The notes under the pieces were generated by a model. The model worked only from the letters and a program-made list of their open reading frames with translations, had not been told where the DNA came from and did no database searches. Both the position numbers and the translations under genes were made by a program. A DNA stretch of 64,000 bases from Arthrobacter sp. SX1312 (GTDB taxonomy: Bacteria; Actinomycetota; Actinomycetes; Actinomycetales; Micrococcaceae). Shown one piece after another: positions 29,415 through 37,995 of the stretch. The first letter of the stretch is position 1. Each line of letters begins with the position of its first letter. The DNA is taken from positions 62,001-126,000 of the forward strand of contig NZ_PJIM01000001.1 in assembly GCF_002929295.1 (NCBI RefSeq). Direction: 5' to 3'.

Positions 29415-29455
29415 GCGACGGCGGCCGCCCCCGCAGTGGGGACGACCGCCGTCGC
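29415..29455. terminator. Bidirectional terminator between glnE and glnA1
   Basis: GCGACGGCGG at 29415-29424 pairs perfectly with CCGCCGTCGC at 29446-29455; an inner CCCC/GGGG pair extends the fold. It sits between two converging genes. Confidence 0.7.
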
Positions 29456-29473
29456 ATGTGGTGCGGGGTGCTG

Positions 29474-30898
29474 CTAGACGCCGTAGTAGAGCTCGAACTC
29501 GTAGGGGTTCGGGCGCAGGGAGAGCGGCTTGATCTCCATCTCGCGCTTGTACTCGATCCACGTGTCGATCAGGTCCTGCGTGAAGACGTCGCCCGCCTGC
29601 AGGAACTCGTTGTCCGCCTCGAGGGCCAGGAGGGCCTCCTCGAGCGAGCCGGGAGCCTTCTGGATGTCCTTGGCCTCCTCGGCGGGGAGCTCGTAGAGGT
29701 CCTTGTCGATGGGGTCAGCGGGCTCGATGCGGTTCTTGATCCCGTCGAGGCCGGCCATGAGCTGCGCGGCGAAGGCGAGGTACGGGTTCGACGACGGGTC
29801 CGGCGCGCGGAACTCGATGCGCTTGGCCTTCGGGTTGGACCCGGTGATCGGGATCCGGATGCCGGCGGAGCGGTTGCCCTGCGAGTAGACCATGTTGACC
29901 GGGGCCTCGAAGCCCTTGACCAGGCGGCGGTAGGAGTTGACCGTCGGGTTGGTGAAGGCCAGGACGGCGGACGCGTGCTTGAGCAGGCCACCGATGTACC
30001 AGCGGGCCATGTCCGAGAGTCCGGCGTAACCGCGCTCGTCGTAGAACAGCGGCTGGCCGTTGCTCCACAGGGACTGGTGGCAGTGCATGCCGGAGCCGTT
30101 GTCGCCGAAGACGGGCTTCGGCATGAAGGTGGCGGACTTGCCCCAGGCGTTCGAGACGTTCTTGACGATGTACTTGAACTTCTGCAGGTCGTCCGCAGCG
30201 TGCGTCATGGTCGTGAACTTGTAGTTGATCTCGGCCTGGCCGGCGCCGCCGACCTCGTGGTGGGATCGCTCGACCTCGAGGCCCGCCTTGTCCAGTTCGA
30301 CGCAGATCGCGTCGCGCAGGTCCGCCTGCTTGTCGACGGGAGACACCGGGAAGTAGCCGCCCTTGAACGGCGTCTTGTTGCCGAGGTTACCGCCGACCTC
30401 CTCGCGGCCGCTGTTCCAAGGTGCCTCGATGGAGTCCACCTTGTAGAAGCTGCCCTGGGGGGAGGACTCGTACTGCACGTTGTCGAAGATGAAGAACTCG
30501 GCCTCGGGGGCGAAGAACGCCGTGTCCGCGATGCCGGTCGAGGAGAGGTACGCCTCGGCCCGCTCGGCGACGCTGCGCGGATCGCGGTGGTAGGGGTCGC
30601 CGGTGCGCGGGTTGACGATGGAGAAGTTCAGGGCGAGGGTCTTCTCGACGCGGAACGTATCGATGAACGCCGTCGTCACGTCCGGGATCAGCTGCATGTC
30701 GGACTCGGCGATGCCCTGGAAGCCGCGGATGGAGGAGCCGTCGAAGAGCTGCCCGTGGATGAAGAAGTCCGCGTCGACCGTCTTGGCGGGGACGTTGAAG
30801 TGCTGCTGCACGCCGGGCAGGTCGGTGAACCGGACATCGACGAACTTGATGTCTTCGTCGGCGATGAATTTGAGGACTTCGTCCGCATTCTTGAACAT
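29474..30898 (-). CDS. glnA: GlnA1, glutamine synthetase (type I-beta)
   Basis: The main ammonium-assimilating glutamine synthetase, a dodecameric enzyme. At 474 residues it belongs to the beta group. Seen: [10 protein letters not shown], the EAEFFIFD metal site, the [16 protein letters not shown] segment, [36 protein letters not shown] and the adenylylation motif KDLYELP with the tyrosine at about 402, which makes it the likely GlnE target. The ATG at 30898 has AGGAGC upstream. A GlnR-type element lies 129-166 bp before the start. Confidence 0.97.
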   Translation of the reverse strand: MFKNADEVLKFIADEDIKFVDVRFTDLPGVQQHFNVPAKTVDADFFIHGQLFDGSSIRGFQGIAESDMQLIPDVTTAFIDTFRVEKTLALNFSIVNPRTGDPYHRDPRSVAERAEAYLSSTGIADTAFFAPEAEFFIFDNVQYESSPQGSFYKVDSIEAPWNSGREEVGGNLGNKTPFKGGYFPVSPVDKQADLRDAICVELDKAGLEVERSHHEVGGAGQAEINYKFTTMTHAADDLQKFKYIVKNVSNAWGKSATFMPKPVFGDNGSGMHCHQSLWSNGQPLFYDERGYAGLSDMARWYIGGLLKHASAVLAFTNPTVNSYRRLVKGFEAPVNMVYSQGNRSAGIRIPITGSNPKAKRIEFRAPDPSSNPYLAFAAQLMAGLDGIKNRIEPADPIDKDLYELPAEEAKDIQKAPGSLEEALLALEADNEFLQAGDVFTQDLIDTWIEYKREMEIKPLSLRPNPYEFELYYGV

Positions 30899-31010
30899 TC
30901 ATGCTCCTATCGCAGGGCTGGGGGAAAGACTGGGCGCCAGCGCGTGCCCCTGCACCGCGCGGGAAGTCACGAGCTCCGGCGGAGTGGGACGCTGCCGCCG
31001 TCTCGCTCCA

Positions 31011-31064
31011 ACTGTAGGAGCGGGCAGTTTCTCGCTGGTGTCGCCGTTGTTTCCGGGACGTTAC
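31011..31064 (-). promoter_or_regulatory. glnA1 promoter with GlnR-type double box
   Basis: Read on the minus strand: GTAAC (31064-31060), 6 nt, GAAAC (31053-31049), 6 nt, GACAC (31042-31038), 6 nt, GAAAC (31031-31027). This matches the actinobacterial GlnR pattern GTNAC-N6-GAAAC-N6-GTNAC-N6-GAAAC with exact spacing and one deviation in the third half-site. A -10-like TACAGT follows at 31016-31011. The last half-site sits over the expected -35 region, a normal place for an activator. Confidence 0.75.
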
Positions 31065-31137
31065 ATGAGGGGAAGTGCGTCTCCCACCCTAGCGCGTCCC
31101 TGAGGTGGCGGGCATAATGGGGCCGCTCACCGCCGGG

Positions 31138-31149
31138 TACGCTGGAGGC
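31138..31149 (+). promoter_or_regulatory. Leaderless promoter hexamer of the RDD gene
   Basis: TACGCT at 31138-31143 ends six bases before the GTG at 31150. GGAGG lies only one base from that GTG, too close to act as a normal ribosome binding site. Confidence 0.5.
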
Positions 31150-31587
31150 GTGGTAAGTAGACATGACCTCGGCTCGTGGATGGAAGGCCCCTCACCGTCG
31201 GGCAACCAGCAGTGGCCCGGCCAGCGGCTGGGACGGCCCGAAGCGGGTCCGGGGTCGATCGCCCGATTCGGGCCGAGGGCCGCGGCGCTCCTGATCGACT
31301 GGGTCATCTGCTCACTGCTGTCCGCAGCGTTCTTCGGGTACGACTCCTTCGCCACGCTGTACCTCTTCCTCGCCGAACAGATCCTGTTCGTCGGGTTCTT
31401 CGGCTACAGCATCGGGCATCGCATCCTGCGCATGCAGGTGCAGACCCTGGACGGCAGGCCTGCGGGCTATCTCACCGCGATCATCCGGAGCGTGCTCCTG
31501 TGCCTCGTGATCCCGGCGCTCATCATCGACACGGACCAGCGTGGAATCCATGACCGGGTGCGCCGGACCGGGCTCTTCCGCATCTAG
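31150..31587 (+). CDS. RDD family membrane protein
   Basis: A 145-residue RDD-domain protein. RDD is a small membrane domain of largely unknown role, sometimes linked to ion transport or stress. The GTG at 31150 was chosen because of the leaderless promoter; the frame continues upstream to 31105 without support. Seen: a 35-residue soluble N-terminus, then ARFGPRAAALLIDWVIC with the first Arg and Asp of the RDD signature, a middle membrane segment, SIGHRILRMQVQTLDG, and a last helix followed by DTDQRGIHDRVRRTGLF. It converges on the DUF4191 gene. Confidence 0.88.
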   Translation: MVSRHDLGSWMEGPSPSGNQQWPGQRLGRPEAGPGSIARFGPRAAALLIDWVICSLLSAAFFGYDSFATLYLFLAEQILFVGFFGYSIGHRILRMQVQTLDGRPAGYLTAIIRSVLLCLVIPALIIDTDQRGIHDRVRRTGLFRI

Positions 31588-31607
31588 CCGGCACGACGGA
31601 CCGGACG

Positions 31608-31642
31608 ACGAGGAGCCCCTCCCGACGGGAAGGGCTCCTCGT
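31608..31642. terminator. Bidirectional terminator after the RDD gene
   Basis: An 11-bp perfect stem (31608-31618 with 31632-31642), one C-A mismatch, then four more pairs around a 3-nt loop. It lies between two converging genes. Confidence 0.8.
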
Positions 31643-31674
31643 GTGTCAGCGGGACCGGCACGGCGACCCGCGGG

Positions 31675-32427
31675 TCAGCGCCCGCGCATCGCCTTCCGGT
31701 CGGGCCGGGCCTTGAACGGGTCCACGCCCTTGGGGATCGGGAGCTTCGTACCGAGGGCGCTCAGCCGCTTGTCCACGGCCGACACCTCCTGCTTGGTGAG
31801 GGTCTTCTTGAGCTTCTGGACGGTCTTCGGGAGCTTCGACAGGGGGACCTGACGATCGTCACGGCCGGTCTCGATCACGTGGACGGGCACGTTGGGGATG
31901 ATGCGTGCCATCTTGCGTTTCTCGCCGTCCACGAGCTGCTTGACCCGGGTGGACGGACCCTCCGAGACGAGGATGACTCCCGGGCGACCGATCACGCGGA
32001 ACACGGCGTCCTGGGTGCGCGGGTTCACGGCGACGGGCTGCTCCTGGAGGATCCAGCCGCGACGCAGGACGCTCAGGGCGGCTCCGGCCGCGCCCGGCTT
32101 CCCCTCGATCTGCGAGAACGCCGCACGTTCGGCCCGGCGCGACAGGATGAAGATCGCGGCGAGGAACGCGAGCGGGATGGCGATGATCATCAGCGTGACG
32201 ACGTTGTCGATCAGCAGCCCGATCAGCAGCCCCAGGGCGACGATGCCGACGAACGCCAGCAGCATGGACCAGACGACGCTCGGATCGTTGCGCCGGGTCA
32301 TCTTGAAGACCTCGGAGACCTGCTTCATCCGCCCGGTCTTCTTCGGGCCCTTCGCGGCCTTCGGCTTGCGGGAGAACAGACGGCGTTTGGGCGTGGGGGA
32401 ACCGGAAGGATCGATCGTGTGCGACAT
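31675..32427 (-). CDS. DUF4191 membrane protein
   Basis: A 250-residue protein of the actinobacterial DUF4191 family, function unknown. It has a strongly basic N-terminus (KRRLFSRKPKAAKGPKKTGRM), two adjacent transmembrane helices (about 52-74 and 75-95) and a soluble C-terminal domain with the conserved WILQEQPVAVNPRTQDAVFRV and GRPGVILVSEG stretches. It follows lipA by 70 bp on the same strand, an arrangement common in actinobacteria, so it may be co-transcribed. A TAGAAT hexamer lies nine bases before its ATG. Confidence 0.88.
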   Translation of the reverse strand: MSHTIDPSGSPTPKRRLFSRKPKAAKGPKKTGRMKQVSEVFKMTRRNDPSVVWSMLLAFVGIVALGLLIGLLIDNVVTLMIIAIPLAFLAAIFILSRRAERAAFSQIEGKPGAAGAALSVLRRGWILQEQPVAVNPRTQDAVFRVIGRPGVILVSEGPSTRVKQLVDGEKRKMARIIPNVPVHVIETGRDDRQVPLSKLPKTVQKLKKTLTKQEVSAVDKRLSALGTKLPIPKGVDPFKARPDRKAMRGR

Positions 32428-32497
32428 AGTTCTTCGATTCTACGGGATGGCGGGGGAGCGGCGGCCGGACTGCCCGCCGTCGTGTGCGGCGGGCAGG

Positions 32498-33499
32498 TCA
32501 GCCGGCGAGGAGCGAGGACGCTTCCTGCAGGGCGGTTCCGGACTCGTCCAGGTGGGCGAGTTCCGGGGGGAGCTCGAGGCCCTTCTTGCGCATGGCGCGC
32601 GCCCAGAGGCGGCCGGCGCGGTACGACGAACGCACGAGGGGGCCGCTCATGACGCCGAGGAACCCGATCGCCTCGGCTTCATCGCTCAGTTCGACGAACT
32701 CGCCGGGCTTCACCCAGCGGTCCACCGGGAGGTGGCGCTCGCTCGGGCGCAGGTACTGCGTGATCGTGATGAGGTCGCAGCCGGCGTCGTGCAGGTCGCG
32801 GAGGGCTTCGGAGATCTCTTCCCGGGTCTCGCCCATCCCGAGGATGAGGTTCGACTTCGTCACCATGCCGCGGTCGCGTCCCTGGGTGATGACGTCGAGG
32901 GAGCGCTCGTAGCGGAATGCCGGCCGGATCCGCTTGAAGATGCGGGGGACCGTCTCGACGTTGTGCGCGAAGACCTCCGGGGCCGCGTCGCAGATCGCGG
33001 CGATGTGCTCGGGGCGACCGGAGAAGTCGGGGATGAGGATCTCCACGCCCGTGCCCGGGTTCATGCTGTGGATCTGCCGGATGGTCTCGGCGTAGAGCCA
33101 CACACCCTCGTCGGGCAGGTCGTCGCGCGCGACGCCGGTGACGGTGGCGTAGCGCAGGTTCATCGACTGCACCGACTGGGCGACCTTGAAGGGCTCGCTG
33201 CGGTCGAGGGGCTGCGGCTTGCCGGTGTCGATCTGGCAGAAGTCGCACCGCCGGGTGCACTCGGAGCCGCCGATCAGGAACGTGGCCTCCCGATCCTCCC
33301 AGCACTCGAAGATGTTGGGGCAGCCTGCTTCCTCGCAGACGGTGTGCAGGCCCTCCTTCTTCACCAGGTTCTTCATGGACACGAATTCCGGGCCGATGTT
33401 GACCTTGGCCTTGATCCAGTCGGGCTTTCGCTCCACCGGTGTCTCGGCATTGCGCGCCTCGACGCGCAGCAGTCGGCGGCCCTCGGGTGCAAGACTCAC
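32498..33499 (-). CDS. lipA: LipA, lipoyl synthase
   Basis: LipA is the radical-SAM enzyme that inserts two sulfurs into octanoyl groups bound to lipoyl domains. The 333-residue protein shows both iron-sulfur clusters: the auxiliary cluster in [12 protein letters not shown] and the radical-SAM CTRRCDFC, plus the C-terminal RSSYRAG serine motif. Its ATG overlaps the lipB stop (ATGA), so the two are translationally coupled. Its likely client is the E2 protein encoded 5 kb away. Confidence 0.97.
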   Translation of the reverse strand: MSLAPEGRRLLRVEARNAETPVERKPDWIKAKVNIGPEFVSMKNLVKKEGLHTVCEEAGCPNIFECWEDREATFLIGGSECTRRCDFCQIDTGKPQPLDRSEPFKVAQSVQSMNLRYATVTGVARDDLPDEGVWLYAETIRQIHSMNPGTGVEILIPDFSGRPEHIAAICDAAPEVFAHNVETVPRIFKRIRPAFRYERSLDVITQGRDRGMVTKSNLILGMGETREEISEALRDLHDAGCDLITITQYLRPSERHLPVDRWVKPGEFVELSDEAEAIGFLGVMSGPLVRSSYRAGRLWARAMRKKGLELPPELAHLDESGTALQEASSLLAG

Positions 33500-34224
33500 A
33501 GGGAAGCTCCTTCTGGCTGGTTCTGGGCGGGGCCGGACGTGCCGGCACCGGCAGGGTGGGGTGTCCCGGTGTCATCGTTGCCCACCAGCACCGCCTCATT
33601 CTTGCGCAGTCCCGCCTCGATCGACGAAACGAGATCGGCCGGGGTGACCGTGCGGCCGCATTCGGCGGAGATGGAGGTGACGCCGGCGTCCGCGATGCCG
33701 CAGGGGACGATCTGCTGGAAGGGCGCGAGGTCGTTGCTGCAGTTGACGGCGAAGCCGTGCATGGTGACGCGGTTCCTCACGCGGATGCCGATGGCCGCGA
33801 TCTTGCGCGCGGGTCGCGCGCCGGTCTCCGCGAGCCAGACCCCGGAACGCCCGTCGATCCTGATGCCGTCGATCCCGAGGGGGCGCAGGGAGGCGATGAT
33901 GACCTCCTCCAGGGTGTGGACGTAGTCGGCGACGCGCGCCGGATCCCGCAGCGCGAGGACCGGGTATGCGACCAGCTGTCCTGGCCCGTGCCAGGTGAGT
34001 TTGCCGCCACGATCGACGGGCACCACGGGTGTGCCGTCGAAGGGCCGCTCGTGATCTTCGGTGCGTTTGCCTGCCGTGTAGACGGGGCTGTGTTCGAGGA
34101 GCAGGACGGTGCTCGGCGCGGTGCCCTCCACCACCCGGGCGTGGAGTGATTTCTGCATCTCCCACCCCTGTATGTACTCGATGAAATCCGGAGCGAGGCC
34201 GACGCGTGAGAGCACAAGGGTCAT
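33496..34224 (-). CDS. lipB: LipB, octanoyl-ACP:protein octanoyltransferase
   Basis: LipB moves octanoate from acyl-carrier protein to the lysine of lipoyl domains, the step before LipA. The 242-residue protein shows [37 protein letters not shown] with the catalytic lysine, HGFAVNC and the catalytic cysteine in IVPCGI. It is slightly longer than usual because of a Gly/Pro-rich C-terminal tail. The ATG lies six bases after TAGGCT (minus strand, 34236-34231), so it is probably leaderless. Confidence 0.96.
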   Translation of the reverse strand: MTLVLSRVGLAPDFIEYIQGWEMQKSLHARVVEGTAPSTVLLLEHSPVYTAGKRTEDHERPFDGTPVVPVDRGGKLTWHGPGQLVAYPVLALRDPARVADYVHTLEEVIIASLRPLGIDGIRIDGRSGVWLAETGARPARKIAAIGIRVRNRVTMHGFAVNCSNDLAPFQQIVPCGIADAGVTSISAECGRTVTPADLVSSIEAGLRKNEAVLVGNDDTGTPHPAGAGTSGPAQNQPEGASL

Positions 34225-34230
34225 GGCACA

Positions 34231-34236
34231 AGCCTA
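34231..34236 (-). promoter_or_regulatory. Leaderless promoter hexamer of lipBA
   Basis: TAGGCT on the minus strand ends exactly six bases before the lipB ATG at 34224. Confidence 0.55.
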
Positions 34237-34289
34237 GTCCTGCCCGGCGACACCGTCCTGCCGCCGTCCTCCGGGCCGGGCCTGCACGG

Positions 34290-34667
34290 TCAGCACGGCG
34301 ATCCGCGCCGGTCCTCGGAGCGATCTGGGAGGTCGAAGGTCGCACCGAGGCGGACCAGTCGCCAGTCCGTCCCCGCGCGCCGCACCTCGAAGTGGAGGAT
34401 CGGGGAGACGGGGCCGGTCTGGGCCTGGAACCGCCAGAAGTCGGCCCGCCACGGGTGGACCGGCCGCACGTCCTCCCTGTCCGCCCGCGTCGAGGGCAGT
34501 GCCCGCCACGTGGACCAGTGACGACGGGGACCCACCACCTGCCACAGGGAGCCCCGCCAGCGCAGCCGGCAGGGCTGCGGGAGGCCGTCGACGTCCTCGA
34601 AGGTGAGTCCGACGGCCTCGTCCACAGGACGCCAGGCCTCGGTTGCATCAGGGGGAGTGCGTTTCAT
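34290..34667 (-). CDS. DUF6504-like small protein, probably SOS-controlled
   Basis: A 125-residue protein with no signal peptide or membrane segment. The motif pattern PCRLRWRGSLWQVV, a central HPWRADFWRFQAQ and a later TDWRLVRLG resembles DUF6504, a small family that I recall being found near Y-family polymerase genes in actinobacteria; I could not verify this by search. The ATG at 34667 follows AGGCAGG and lies 36 bases after a LexA-like box. It points toward lipB but stops 65 bp before it. The match is from memory and only moderately sure. Confidence 0.65.
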   Translation of the reverse strand: MKRTPPDATEAWRPVDEAVGLTFEDVDGLPQPCRLRWRGSLWQVVGPRRHWSTWRALPSTRADREDVRPVHPWRADFWRFQAQTGPVSPILHFEVRRAGTDWRLVRLGATFDLPDRSEDRRGSPC

Positions 34668-34702
34668 GACTACCTGCCTCGTCCGGAACTGTGCATTAAA
34701 AA

Positions 34703-34718
34703 TAGAACAAATGTTCTA
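34703..34718 (-). promoter_or_regulatory. LexA-type SOS box
   Basis: TAGAACAAATGTTCTA is a perfect inverted repeat with 6-bp arms and a 4-nt centre, fitting the Gram-positive LexA consensus GAAC-N4-GTTC. It lies in an AT-rich patch unlike the rest of this G+C-rich window; a -10-like TTTAAT follows on the minus strand. It is 36 bp before the DUF6504-like gene and 83 bp before the divergent kinase gene. Confidence 0.75.
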
Positions 34719-34801
34719 GTGCTGCAATCGGGTCTGGAGCGCGTCGCCGGCTGGGCTGTGGATAACCCCTGCGGACGGCTCGCGTGCCCTAGAACTGGAC
34801 C

Positions 34802-36937
34802 ATGGACGATGACACCGGGTCGATGGCGGCGAGGCCTTCAGCAGGCACGACGACGGGCACTGCGGCGGGGGATGCCGCATTCCCGCCCAACAGACCGGAC
34901 GGGACGGTGAGCGCGGATCCCGACGACGCAGAGCGGCCGGCCGTCCCGGGACTGCGGGTCGGGCGTCTTCTGGGACGCGGCGGATCCTCCGCGGTATGGC
35001 TGGTGACAGACGACGAGGGTCGGCGTCTCGCCCTGAAGGTGCTCGCACCGGTTCCTGCAGGTGCCGCGGAGGGACGAGGCGCGGAGCGGGCCGTGGTGCC
35101 GAGCCGTCGCGGGAGGCGCGCTGCCACCGGCGCTGCGCCGTCGCCCGCCTCCGGTGCGGGGTCGAACGGTGCTGCGGCGCCCTCCCCGTCATCGGGCGTC
35201 GGGGGCGGCGTGGGCATGAGCGTCCTCGTGCGCGAACTGAGGTTCCTGCAGCGGTTCACCCATGATCACCTCGTCAGGGTGCACGGCGTCGTCGAGACGG
35301 ACCAGGGCCCCGGCCTGCTGATGGACCTCGCCCCGGGCGGCTCGCTCCTCGCCCTCGTCACGAGCCGTGGACCGCTGCCGATCCCCGAGGTCGTGACAGC
35401 CCTGGTCCCGGTGGCGCAGGCTCTCGGCTACCTGCACGGCGCCGGCGCCCTGCACGGGGACGTGACGCCGGGGAACATCCTCTTCACGGCCGAGGGCAAG
35501 CCACTCCTCGGTGATGTCGGGACCGGACGCCTCCTGGGAGCCGGGCGGGACGGCGTCGCGGGGACCCCCGGCTTCCTCGATCCGCTCCACGACGGATCGT
35601 TCGACGCCGGCGCCGACGTCTTCGCCCTGGCGGCCGTGGCCTGGTTCGCCCTGACCGGCCGGATCCCCGGACCCGCCGAGCAGCGGCCGCCGCTCGCACT
35701 GATCGTCCCGGAGGTACCCCTGGAGCTCATGCAGCTCATCGAGGATGCATTGAGCTCCGACAGGGACCGACGCCCCACCGCGGACCACTTCGCCCGCGGC
35801 CTGCTGGCCGGCTCGGCGCCGGCTCCCGTCGACCTCGTGCCGGCGGTGCATGCGAGCGTCCTGCCGGAGCTGCTGACCCGACGGGCCGACCCGCCTCCCG
35901 GCGATCCGCCGTCCCGGTGGAGGCGGCCGGGCGGCATCCGCCCGTCCGCCGGTGGGGGTGGACCGGGGGCCGTGCGCGCAGAACGCCTGCCCGGAGGTAG
36001 CTCCCGGGGAGCACGGCTCCGGGGACCACGCAGTCCAGGAGGATCCGTGCCGGGAGCACGGCCACGGGGAGGACGCCGTCGGGGTCGAGGACAGGCCCCT
36101 GCTTCCCGTCGAGCGGGCCCGGTGTCCCGGCAGCGGGGCCGCTCCGGTTCGCGGGAGCGGCGTACCCGGGGCGTGCTGGCGCTCCTGGCCGGGGTCGCCG
36201 CCGTCGTGCTGCTCGTGGCAGGGATGGCCCTGACCCTCGACGTCGTCCGTTCTACGGAGCCGGCGGCCGGTCGTGCACCCGACGCCGCACCCGACGCCGT
36301 GCGCGGCGCCGCTCCCGGTGCCGTCCCCGGCGGGGCCCCGGCGAATCCCGGGCCGGACCCTGCGGACCCCGGCCCGTCGGATCGGAGCGAGACCGGCGGG
36401 GGGAAGGAGCGGCCGGGCGCGGACCCGGCCCGGGACGGGACGGGCACCGGCAGCCCCGACACGGACCGGGCAGCACGACCCGGTGATCCCGCCGTCGCGC
36501 TGCATGGACTGGCCGACGCGAGGGCACGGGCCTTCGCCGAGGCGGATCCGGACCTGCTCACCATGGTCGACGTCGCGGGGTCGCCGGCGATGGCGGCGGA
36601 TCGGGAAGCGGTCGGTGCGCTCGCCGGGACGGGCAGGGCTCTGCGCGACCTGTCGATCGACATCCGGGACCCGGCCGCCCTGACGGACGCGGAGCTGGCA
36701 GACCTCCCGGCGCTCGCGACCCTCCCGGCGGTCACCGATCCGCCGCGATCCACCGAGGTGTCCGTGGTCCGGGCGACGGCGGCGCTGTCCTCCTACACCG
36801 AGACGGCGTCGGCACCGGCCCTACAGGGATCCGGGCCGGGCCCGCTCATGGCGGCCGACCGGCAGGAGCTGATCTTCATCCTGTGGGGGTCCGCCGACGG
36901 GTGGCGGATCCACTCCGTCGTCGCGCCGCCCGCCTGA
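34802..36937 (+). CDS. Atypical membrane serine/threonine kinase-like protein
   Basis: A 711-residue protein with a kinase fold, one transmembrane helix (about 458-480) and an extracytoplasmic domain. Seen: glycine loop GRGGSSAVW (58-66), ATP lysine in ALKVL (Lys79) and a helix-C Glu (about 145), but with a 57-residue Ala/Ser/Gly/Arg-rich insertion (82-138) between them. The catalytic loop reads HGDVTPGN (218-225): the HRD arginine and the catalytic-loop lysine are replaced, though Asp220 and Asn225 remain. DFG is DVG (238-240). Residues 355-455 are Arg/Gly/Pro-rich. The last 130 residues resemble secreted domains of unknown role. Activity is uncertain. A TAGAAC hexamer lies six bases before the ATG. 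Confidence 0.85.
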   Translation: MDDDTGSMAARPSAGTTTGTAAGDAAFPPNRPDGTVSADPDDAERPAVPGLRVGRLLGRGGSSAVWLVTDDEGRRLALKVLAPVPAGAAEGRGAERAVVPSRRGRRAATGAAPSPASGAGSNGAAAPSPSSGVGGGVGMSVLVRELRFLQRFTHDHLVRVHGVVETDQGPGLLMDLAPGGSLLALVTSRGPLPIPEVVTALVPVAQALGYLHGAGALHGDVTPGNILFTAEGKPLLGDVGTGRLLGAGRDGVAGTPGFLDPLHDGSFDAGADVFALAAVAWFALTGRIPGPAEQRPPLALIVPEVPLELMQLIEDALSSDRDRRPTADHFARGLLAGSAPAPVDLVPAVHASVLPELLTRRADPPPGDPPSRWRRPGGIRPSAGGGGPGAVRAERLPGGSSRGARLRGPRSPGGSVPGARPRGGRRRGRGQAPASRRAGPVSRQRGRSGSRERRTRGVLALLAGVAAVVLLVAGMALTLDVVRSTEPAAGRAPDAAPDAVRGAAPGAVPGGAPANPGPDPADPGPSDRSETGGGKERPGADPARDGTGTGSPDTDRAARPGDPAVALHGLADARARAFAEADPDLLTMVDVAGSPAMAADREAVGALAGTGRALRDLSIDIRDPAALTDAELADLPALATLPAVTDPPRSTEVSVVRATAALSSYTETASAPALQGSGPGPLMAADRQELIFILWGSADGWRIHSVVAPPA

Positions 36938-36955
36938 GCCGTGCCGTCCGCGGGG

Positions 36956-37852
36956 TCAGGACGTCACGGTGCGGTGCACCCAGGAGGCGAGGGCCTCCGG
37001 AGTGGGCTCGTCGAAGGTGAAGCCGGCCCGGGTCAGCGCGCGGGGCTCCATGCGGACGCTCGCCAGCAGGAGGTTCGTGGCGAGCTGCCCCATGACGAGC
37101 TTCAGGAAGATGCCGGGGACGCGGAACCACACCGGTCGGTGGAATGCCTGGCCGAGCTGCAGCGTGATCGTGTCCACGGTCGACGGCGTCGGCGCGTTGA
37201 CGTTGACGGGACCCGACAGGGGCGCGGTGAGGAGGAACTCGACGGCGCGGACCTCGTCGTCGAGGCTGATCCAGGGCCACCACTGGCGGCCGGAGCCGAG
37301 CGACGTACCGGCGAAGAAGCGGATCGGGGTCAGGAGCGCGGGCAGGGCCCCGCCCTGCTTCGCCATCACGACGCCCGTCCGGGTGAGCACGACGCGCACG
37401 GCATCGGGAGCGCGCAGCGCTTCCGCCTCCCAGCGCCGGCAGATATCGGCCATGAGGGAGTCACCCGAGGTGGAGCCCTCGGTCAGCACCTCGTCGCCCC
37501 GATCCCCGTAGTAGTTGGACCCCGACTGGCTGATGAACACCGTGGGTGGGGTGGCCGCCTTCCGCATCGCCTCGACGAGGGTCCTGGTGGCAGTGATGCG
37601 CGACGAGTACAGCGTCTCGATATAGCGCCTCGTCCAGAGTCCGCCCGCGATGCCCGCCCCGGAGAGATTGATGACGGCGTCCGCCCACTCGACGGCGTCG
37701 ACGTCGAGGTCCCCGGCGGACGGGTTCCACCGGACCTCCTGCGGACCCTTCGGCGCCCTGCGCACCAGGCGTCGGACCTCGTGGTCCGTCTCGAGCTTGC
37801 GGGCGAGGGCAGTACCGATGGTCCCGGACGCGCCGGCGAGGAGGATACGCAT
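36956..37852 (-). CDS. SDR39U1 (TIGR01777) NAD(P)-dependent epimerase-like protein
   Basis: A 298-residue atypical short-chain dehydrogenase of the TIGR01777/SDR39U1 (YfcH) family. The start at 37852 gives MRILLAGASGTIGTAL with the Rossmann GASGTIG motif and GGGAG upstream; the same frame is open to 38482 but that part lies outside the conserved fold. Also seen: VINLSGAGIAGG, SSRITATRTLVEA, the SGSNYYGDRGD stretch with the family Tyr-Tyr, and VNVNAPTPSTV. The substrate is unknown. A 24-bp perfect hairpin lies upstream, ending the OsmC gene transcript. Confidence 0.9.
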   Translation of the reverse strand: MRILLAGASGTIGTALARKLETDHEVRRLVRRAPKGPQEVRWNPSAGDLDVDAVEWADAVINLSGAGIAGGLWTRRYIETLYSSRITATRTLVEAMRKAATPPTVFISQSGSNYYGDRGDEVLTEGSTSGDSLMADICRRWEAEALRAPDAVRVVLTRTGVVMAKQGGALPALLTPIRFFAGTSLGSGRQWWPWISLDDEVRAVEFLLTAPLSGPVNVNAPTPSTVDTITLQLGQAFHRPVWFRVPGIFLKLVMGQLATNLLLASVRMEPRALTRAGFTFDEPTPEALASWVHRTVTS

Positions 37853-37933
37853 GCTCCCATCGAACCACTTGTCACGGGGGAACGGTACCGGAGCCGCCGT
37901 GCGGGGGCGGCCTCGCCGGGACGACGGCAGGCG

Positions 37934-37984
37934 CCGCAGGACGAGGGACCCCCGGACGCCGTCCGGGGGTCCCTCGTCCTGCGG
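37934..37984. terminator. 24-bp perfect hairpin downstream of the OsmC gene
   Basis: 37934-37957 pairs base for base with 37961-37984 around a GCC loop, a 24-bp perfect stem. It lies 12 bp after the stop of the minus-strand OsmC gene and 82 bp before the epimerase start, so it should isolate the two. No T-tract follows. Confidence 0.8.
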
Positions 37985-37995
37985 GATGGAAGGGC

